From G963666935 sp963666935 (GTDB lineage: Bacteria > Bacillota > Clostridia > Christensenellales > CAG-138), in assembly GCA_963666935.1 (NCBI GenBank), contig OY762936.1:2046001-2110000 (forward strand): a DNA stretch of 64,000 bases. Reading direction: 5' to 3'. Below the pieces are notes generated by a model. That model saw only the letters and a program-made list of their open reading frames with translations, had not been told where the DNA came from and did no database searches. How positions within the stretch are numbered: the first letter of the stretch is position 1; the number at the start of each line of letters is the position of its first letter. This document shows positions 59,551-64,000 of the stretch, piece by piece. The translations under genes and the position numbers were made by a program.

Positions 59551-60594
59551 ATGGCAAAGAACAAGGGCATATTGCCCAGCGAAGAGCTTGGGTTATTTTG
59601 TGATCAGGTAGCCATGGTGCTCAAGGCGGGCATCCCTCTGCACGATGCATTTCCGTCGCTGTGCAATAACTATGCGGGCACGCCCTATGCGGAGACCTTT
59701 GCACGGGTAAACAGGGCGCTGTGCGAAAAGGGCACGCTGAACGAAGCGCTTAAAGAAGCCGGAAATTTCCCGAATTACCTTTGCGGCATGGTGCGGGTTG
59801 GGGAAATTTCTGGGCGGTTGGATGACATTATGGAAGCTTTGGCCCGTTACTATACCCGGGAAGCGGCAATCCGCCAGGGAATTAAAAGCGCAGTCACCTA
59901 TCCGCTGGTGTTGATTCTGCTGATGGCCGCGGTGATCGCAGTGCTTCTTGTTAGCGTCATGCCGGTATTTTCGCAGGTGTATGCGTCCCTAGGCGCAAAC
60001 CTTACCGAAAACGCAGCCGCGGGCGCCGGAATCGCGCTGGGCAAGACCATCCTTGGAATCGTCGCGGCTCTGATTTTGCTGTTGCTGTTGATTCTGGCGC
60101 TGATGCGCACTTCGGCCCGAGGGCGGACGATGCGGGCGCTGGCCCGGCTGGTGCCGCAAATCGCGCAGGCGAGCCGGGCGTTATTCGCCTCCCGCTTTGC
60201 CTCCGTGGTCTCCACCATGCTGCTTTCGGGATGCGATCTGGATCAGGCCGTTGAAATGGTGGGACAAGTGGTTTCGGACACGGCGGGGCGGGGCGCAACA
60301 CAGCGCTGCGCAGCATCCCTGCGGACGGGCAAACGCTTTGCTGAGGCTGTGCACAATGAAGGAATTTACGAACCCATCCATGAAAAGATGCTCGCCGTGG
60401 GCGAGCAAAGCGGCAAGCTGGACGCCGTTATGGCCCGGCTGGCCACCCTGTATGAGCAAAAGGCGGATCATGTAATTCAATCGCTGGTGGCCTCCATCGA
60501 ACCTGTGCTGGTGGTCCTTTTATGTGTCGCAATCGGCGGCATTCTGCTTTCCGTGATGCTGCCGCTTTTAAGTATTATGGCAGGTATGGTGTAA
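59551..60594 (+). CDS. GspF/PilC-type inner membrane platform protein
   Basis: This 347-residue protein has two T2SSF domains (~12-130 and ~215-340) and three membrane segments (~115-145, ~165-190, ~310-345), as in PilC/GspF/ComGB. Conserved E-S-G-R-L-like turns are present as VGEISGRLDDIM and VGEQSGKLDAVM. It is the platform that couples the cytosolic ATPase to pilin polymerisation or release. AGAAGGAG precedes the ATG. It leads a tight run of genes with overlaps or gaps under 5 bases. Confidence 0.94.
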   Translation: MAKNKGILPSEELGLFCDQVAMVLKAGIPLHDAFPSLCNNYAGTPYAETFARVNRALCEKGTLNEALKEAGNFPNYLCGMVRVGEISGRLDDIMEALARYYTREAAIRQGIKSAVTYPLVLILLMAAVIAVLLVSVMPVFSQVYASLGANLTENAAAGAGIALGKTILGIVAALILLLLLILALMRTSARGRTMRALARLVPQIAQASRALFASRFASVVSTMLLSGCDLDQAVEMVGQVVSDTAGRGATQRCAASLRTGKRFAEAVHNEGIYEPIHEKMLAVGEQSGKLDAVMARLATLYEQKADHVIQSLVASIEPVLVVLLCVAIGGILLSVMLPLLSIMAGMV

Positions 60595-60595
60595 C

Positions 60596-60913
60596 ATGTA
60601 CGGGATACGAAAACCTTATCGGCGGATTCTGTTTACGGCGCTGACGGCAGCGGCGTGCATTGTGCTGCTGATTCTGTTTTCCAATCGCATGTCAAGCAGC
60701 GCACGCGCGCAGCAGGCAGAGCAAATTCGCCAGGCCGTATTGCGCGCAGCGGTGAACTGCTATGCCACGGAGGGGTTTTATCCGCCCGACCTGCAGTACA
60801 TTATCGACCATTACGGCATACTGGTGGACAGCGGCGCATTCATCGTCAGCTACGACGCCTATGCCGATAACCTGCTGCCGGATATCCGTGTGCTGGAAAG
60901 GGGGAAGGGCTGA
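60596..60913 (+). CDS. pilin-like small membrane protein
   Basis: This 105-residue protein has one N-terminal membrane helix (~10-28) and a helical stem continuing as AQQAEQIRQAVLRAAVNCYATEGFYPPDLQYI, much like the start of GspG-type pseudopilins, then a short soluble part. No prepilin peptidase site (G-F-T-L-x-E) is visible, so it may be a membrane-bound assembly factor. It lies 1 base after GspF and overlaps the next gene by one base (TGATG). Confidence 0.65.
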   Translation: MYGIRKPYRRILFTALTAAACIVLLILFSNRMSSSARAQQAEQIRQAVLRAAVNCYATEGFYPPDLQYIIDHYGILVDSGAFIVSYDAYADNLLPDIRVLERGKG

Positions 60914-61386
60914 TGCGGCACCGCGAAAGCGTAACTTCTTTTGGCACTTTCATGTTGATCGGCGCGTTCGCGCTTTTTTGCCTGCTGCTGATCGTACTGG
61001 GCGGGCGGGTTTATGCGGCGGTAAACGAAACTTCGCAGCACAATACGCAGTTGCGCACCTCTCTTTGCTACATCGCCTCCAAGGTGCGCGCTCACGACGT
61101 TACACAAGCGGTGCAGGTACAAAATACCCAATGCGGGCAGACGCTTACGCTTTTCCAGACCTACGGTGAAGAGGTTTACATCACTTACATCTACTGTAAG
61201 GACGACGGACTGTATGAGTTTTTTGCACCCGAAACAGAGGATTTTGAACCTGCGCTGGGCGAACAAATTGCGGATGCGCAGGTGCTCTCGCTTTTGCTTT
61301 CGGAAAAAGGGCTGCTGGATGTGACCATCACACAAGACGGACGCACACACACGCTGCACTTACAACTGCGGGGAGGTGTTTCCTAA
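60913..61386 (+). CDS. DUF4860-like pilus-associated protein
   Basis: This 157-residue protein has one N-terminal membrane helix (~12-35), then a beta-rich extracellular domain (TSLCYIASKVRAHD, ITYIYCKDDGLYEFF). This resembles DUF4860 proteins found in clostridial type IV pilus-like operons. Probable minor subunit or assembly protein; function untested. Four cysteines are present and might form disulfides outside. Confidence 0.7.
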   Translation: MRHRESVTSFGTFMLIGAFALFCLLLIVLGGRVYAAVNETSQHNTQLRTSLCYIASKVRAHDVTQAVQVQNTQCGQTLTLFQTYGEEVYITYIYCKDDGLYEFFAPETEDFEPALGEQIADAQVLSLLLSEKGLLDVTITQDGRTHTLHLQLRGGVS

Positions 61387-61770
61387 ATGAAACGAAATGC
61401 CGTATTGATCGAAATACTTCTCTCCATTGTGTGCTTTGCGCTGGTGATGAACGTGCTTGTACAAATGCTTTCCGCCGCATATTCCACCAGCGTCCGCAGC
61501 CGGGAGCAAAGCGCCGCGGCAATAACGCTGCAGGACGCGCTGGAGCTTTGCAAATCCGATCCCGGCTTGGCGGCGGGTAAGTACACAGCGTACTATGACG
61601 CCGACTTTATGCCTGCCGAAGCCCCCGCAGAACACCGTGTGGAAACCGACGTGGTTGCGCAACCTACAGAGGCGGGCATTCTTTATACCCTGACGGCGGC
61701 GGCATATGCAGGCGAAGCGGAAATCGCCCGGCTCACCACAACCGTATACAGAGGGGAGGTTGCCCCATGA
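61387..61770 (+). CDS. prepilin-like protein lacking the leader glycine
   Basis: This 127-residue protein starts MKRNAVLIEILLS: L-I-E-I-L followed by a hydrophobic helix is the core of a type IV prepilin, including the Glu at mature position 5. The Gly usually found at -1 is absent, with Asn at the aligned place. GGGGAGGTG precedes the ATG and overlaps the end of the previous gene. Likely a minor pilin or pseudopilin; processing by a PilD-type peptidase is doubtful. Confidence 0.7.
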   Translation: MKRNAVLIEILLSIVCFALVMNVLVQMLSAAYSTSVRSREQSAAAITLQDALELCKSDPGLAAGKYTAYYDADFMPAEAPAEHRVETDVVAQPTEAGILYTLTAAAYAGEAEIARLTTTVYRGEVAP

Positions 61771-62195
61771 GGAAGATAAGATACGGCAGCGTGGGGCTAG
61801 GCGCGCCTTCCATCCTACTCATCGCACTTACGCTGTGCCTGACGGTATTTTGCACGCTGGCGTTTTTGAGCGCCCAGGCAGACCTTAAACTCAGCGAAAG
61901 AGCCCTCTCTTCCACCGCCGCTTGGTACAAGGCGGACGCCCAGGCCCAAGTTCTGCTCTCGGAGATCGACGCGCGGCTTGCCGCCGGGCAGGACGCGGCC
62001 ATTGCGGGGGTCACCGTGCGAGGTGATCACGCCTATTTCACGGTAAACATAGATGACGCACGGGAATTACAGGTGGAGTTGCTGATTACAAAAAAAGCCC
62101 TTCCATATTATGAAATCTTATGTTACACTGTAATACACGACAACACTTCCGATGTAACAGATAACTTCTTGTCAGTTTATGGGGCTGGAGAATAG
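61767..62195 (+). CDS. single-pass pilus-operon membrane protein
   Basis: This 142-residue protein has one membrane helix (~15-37) and an extracellular part with an amphipathic helix (KLSERALSSTAAWYKADAQAQVLLSEIDARL), the layout of PilX-type minor pilus proteins. It overlaps the previous gene by 4 bases (ATGA) and ends 4 bases before the pilT start. No family is firmly recognised. Confidence 0.65.
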   Translation: MRKIRYGSVGLGAPSILLIALTLCLTVFCTLAFLSAQADLKLSERALSSTAAWYKADAQAQVLLSEIDARLAAGQDAAIAGVTVRGDHAYFTVNIDDARELQVELLITKKALPYYEILCYTVIHDNTSDVTDNFLSVYGAGE

Positions 62196-62199
62196 CAAT

Positions 62200-63270
62200 A
62201 TGGAATTAATGCGGATTTTGCAAACAGCAATGCAGCTGAACGGCTCGGATATTTTTATTCTGCCGGGCAGTTGCATCTCTATGAAGGTCAACGGCGCTGT
62301 CGTACCCATTATGGACAGCAAGGTCCGACCGGAGGATGCGTTCGATCTGGTCAATCAGGTTTATGCCACCAGCGAACGGAATTTGGAATGTCTTTTACAG
62401 TCCGGCGATGACGACTTTTCCTTCTCTGTGCGGCAGATTGGCCGGTTCCGTTGCAACGCCTACCGCCAGCGCAACAGCTATGCTATGGTACTTCGGGTCA
62501 TGCACTTCGATCTGCCTTGCCCCGAGAAATTCCATATTCCGCAAGAAGTGCTTTCGCTCACTCGCTTCCGCAAAGGCCTCATTCTGGTAACCGGTCCCGC
62601 AGGCAGCGGAAAATCCACGACTCTGGCCTGTATGCTAGACCGCATCAATAATGCGTATTCGAATCATATTATTACAATTGAAGATCCCATTGAGTTTATC
62701 CACTCCCACAAGCGCAGCTTGGTGAGCCAGCGGGAAGTGGCACATGATACAATGACCTATGCCGCCGCCCTGCGGGCTGCACTGCGGCAGGCGCCGGACG
62801 TGATCCTCTTAGGCGAAATGCGGGATTTTGAAACCATTCAAACGGCGTTAACCGCCGCGGAAACCGGGCAGCTTGTGCTTTCCTCGCTGCATACCGTAGG
62901 CGCCGCCAAAACCATCGACCGCATCATCGACGTATTTCCGCCCAGCCAGCAGCAGCAGGTACGCGTGCAGCTCTCCATGGTGCTGCAGGCCGTGGTGTCC
63001 CAGCAGCTCGTCCCCACCGTGGATAATCAGCGGGAGCCCGCCTTTGAAATCATGGTGGTAAACAGCGCCATACGGAATATGATCCGCGAAGGGAAGGCCT
63101 ACCAAATGGAGAATGTGATCTTTGCCGGAGCCAGCGAGGGCATGCGCACCATGGATAGCGACCTCCTGCGCCTGTACGAAGCCGGTCGCATTTCCAGAAG
63201 CGACGCGTTGCTCTATGCGGCCAATTCGGAATTAATGCATAAAAAATTAGAACTTTGTGAGGCAACCTAA
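62200..63270 (+). CDS. pilT: type IV pilus retraction ATPase PilT
   Basis: This 356-residue secretion-superfamily ATPase has Walker A GPAGSGKST (~132-140), the Asp box IEDPIEF, Walker B VILLGEMRDFETIQTAL (with the PilT-type GEMRD) and the His box LSSLHTVGAAKTIDR. PilT disassembles pili to power twitching or DNA uptake. ATG 62200 has GGAG 9 bases upstream; an in-frame ATG 21 bases earlier has none. No PilB-type extension ATPase is in the window, so it is elsewhere or this PilT is the only motor. Confidence 0.94.
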   Translation: MELMRILQTAMQLNGSDIFILPGSCISMKVNGAVVPIMDSKVRPEDAFDLVNQVYATSERNLECLLQSGDDDFSFSVRQIGRFRCNAYRQRNSYAMVLRVMHFDLPCPEKFHIPQEVLSLTRFRKGLILVTGPAGSGKSTTLACMLDRINNAYSNHIITIEDPIEFIHSHKRSLVSQREVAHDTMTYAAALRAALRQAPDVILLGEMRDFETIQTALTAAETGQLVLSSLHTVGAAKTIDRIIDVFPPSQQQQVRVQLSMVLQAVVSQQLVPTVDNQREPAFEIMVVNSAIRNMIREGKAYQMENVIFAGASEGMRTMDSDLLRLYEAGRISRSDALLYAANSELMHKKLELCEAT

Positions 63271-63272
63271 CC

Positions 63273-64000
63273 ATGAATAAGCCCGTACAGATTCACATGC
63301 TGGGAAGGTTCGAAATCCTAGTGCGTGGGGAGCCTGCTCTTTGGCAGCTTAAAAATGCCACAAAAACCCTGAACCTTTTGCAGTGCCTGCTGCTCAGGCA
63401 AAATCCGGTACCCCACGATGAACTGATTGAAGCGCTGTGGCCGGAAAATGAAAGCGCAAATCCTTCTTCAGCCCTGCGCACCATGCTGCACCGGTTCCGA
63501 GCACTTGTGGATGACAGTGGAATCCAAGAGCTTAAAAACTGCATTCTTACCAATCAAGGTACCTACCAGTGGAACCCCAACCTTCCCTGCGACGTGGACA
63601 TTTTAGAGCTGGAACAACTGGCAAGGCAAGCACAGAAAGAACCCGAAATACCTGAGCAACTGGAACTCTATCAGCAAATTCTCAACCTCTATGCAGGGCC
63701 ATTGCTGCCGGCAACAGCAGAAGAGCTTTGGGTGATGCCGCGCAGCGTCCATTACCACGATCTATATTTGTCCTGCATCCTACAGATGATTGAGCTATAT
63801 AAGGCACAGGAGGATTACGGCAACATCCTGCGCGTATGCCGCTTGTCCATGGAAGTGGAACCATATGACGAGCGGCTACACATGGAGCTGATGCTGGCGC
63901 TGACCAAGGTAGGCAAAAACCACGAGGCGCTCTCTCAATATTACTACGTTACAGATCTTCAATATAAGCAGTTCGGCACGCCGCCTTCCGAGGAACTGCG
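63273..64000 (+). CDS. SARP/BTAD-type transcriptional regulator, partial
   Basis: The window holds the first 242 codons. Residues ~1-95 form an OmpR-like winged helix (starting IHMLGRFEILVRG, as in AfsR/SARP proteins); ~100-240 is the bacterial transcriptional activator domain with VCRLSMEVEPYDERLHMELMLALTKVGKNHEALSQY. Members activate promoters carrying direct repeats. It starts 2 bases after pilT, so it is probably in the pilus operon and may control it or the giant surface gene. The C-terminus lies beyond the window. Confidence 0.9.
   Translation, partial: MNKPVQIHMLGRFEILVRGEPALWQLKNATKTLNLLQCLLLRQNPVPHDELIEALWPENESANPSSALRTMLHRFRALVDDSGIQELKNCILTNQGTYQWNPNLPCDVDILELEQLARQAQKEPEIPEQLELYQQILNLYAGPLLPATAEELWVMPRSVHYHDLYLSCILQMIELYKAQEDYGNILRVCRLSMEVEPYDERLHMELMLALTKVGKNHEALSQYYYVTDLQYKQFGTPPSEEL

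Overview
The window reads as a chromosomal segment of an endospore-forming, anaerobic-type Bacillota (class Clostridia). The signs are a gerA-type germination operon at the left edge, very regular GGAGG-type ribosome binding sites (often with GTG or TTG starts), a T-box leader on leuS, a type III glutamine synthetase, TTGACA/TATAAT promoters, and the Gram-positive order pgk-tpiA-gpmI-secG-rnr-smpB-ssrA. The species cannot be named from the sequence.

Layout. 1-3.7 kb: gerAA-gerAC-gerAB on the minus strand (gerAB runs off the edge). 3.8-8.3 kb: a LarA-like protein, an orphan XhlA-like holin, an EF-hand-like protein and a nitronate monooxygenase-type flavoprotein. 8.3-10.7 kb: a decayed membrane-protein gene, a chloramphenicol-acetyltransferase-like gene and a GNAT/YoaP gene. 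10.7-14.75 kb: a TetR-controlled ABC-2 exporter operon with two near-identical operators on its promoter. 14.8-27.35 kb: a long minus-strand housekeeping block (ssrA, lysA, smpB, rnr, secG, gpmI, tpiA, pgk, prfB with its programmed frameshift, secA). 27.4-33 kb: a candidate structured RNA, an EamA transporter, a DUF218 protein, then the ammonium-assimilation pair glnN and gdhA. 33-41 kb: a DUF6512 membrane protein, tadA-lpdA, T-box-leuS, a PHP phosphatase and a PTS_EIIC_2 permease. 40.8-49.5 kb: a GGDEF protein, a PadR-HAAS-SDR-SDR operon, and a series of small exported or lipid-anchored proteins including a serpin. 50-64 kb: a 2,744-residue surface protein (InlB-type and MBG repeats), a transglutaminase-like lipoprotein, a compact type IV pilus/type II secretion-like operon (GspF, four small membrane or pilin-like proteins, PilT) and the start of a SARP/BTAD-type regulator.

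How it fits together: the left and centre are ordinary germination, glycolysis, translation-quality and secretion genes. The right 18 kb is a cell-surface region that may be one functional unit. Its most interesting regulatory hint is a pair of heptamers 11 bp apart just upstream of the giant gene's promoter, the spacing known for SARP regulators, while a SARP-like gene lies downstream of the pilus genes. Other points of interest are a ~105-nt RNA candidate with a T-loop-like hairpin, a two-copy dispersed element with compensatory hairpin changes, two promoters whose -10 boxes abut start codons (likely leaderless mRNAs), and a tandem 228-bp repeat inside the surface-protein gene.
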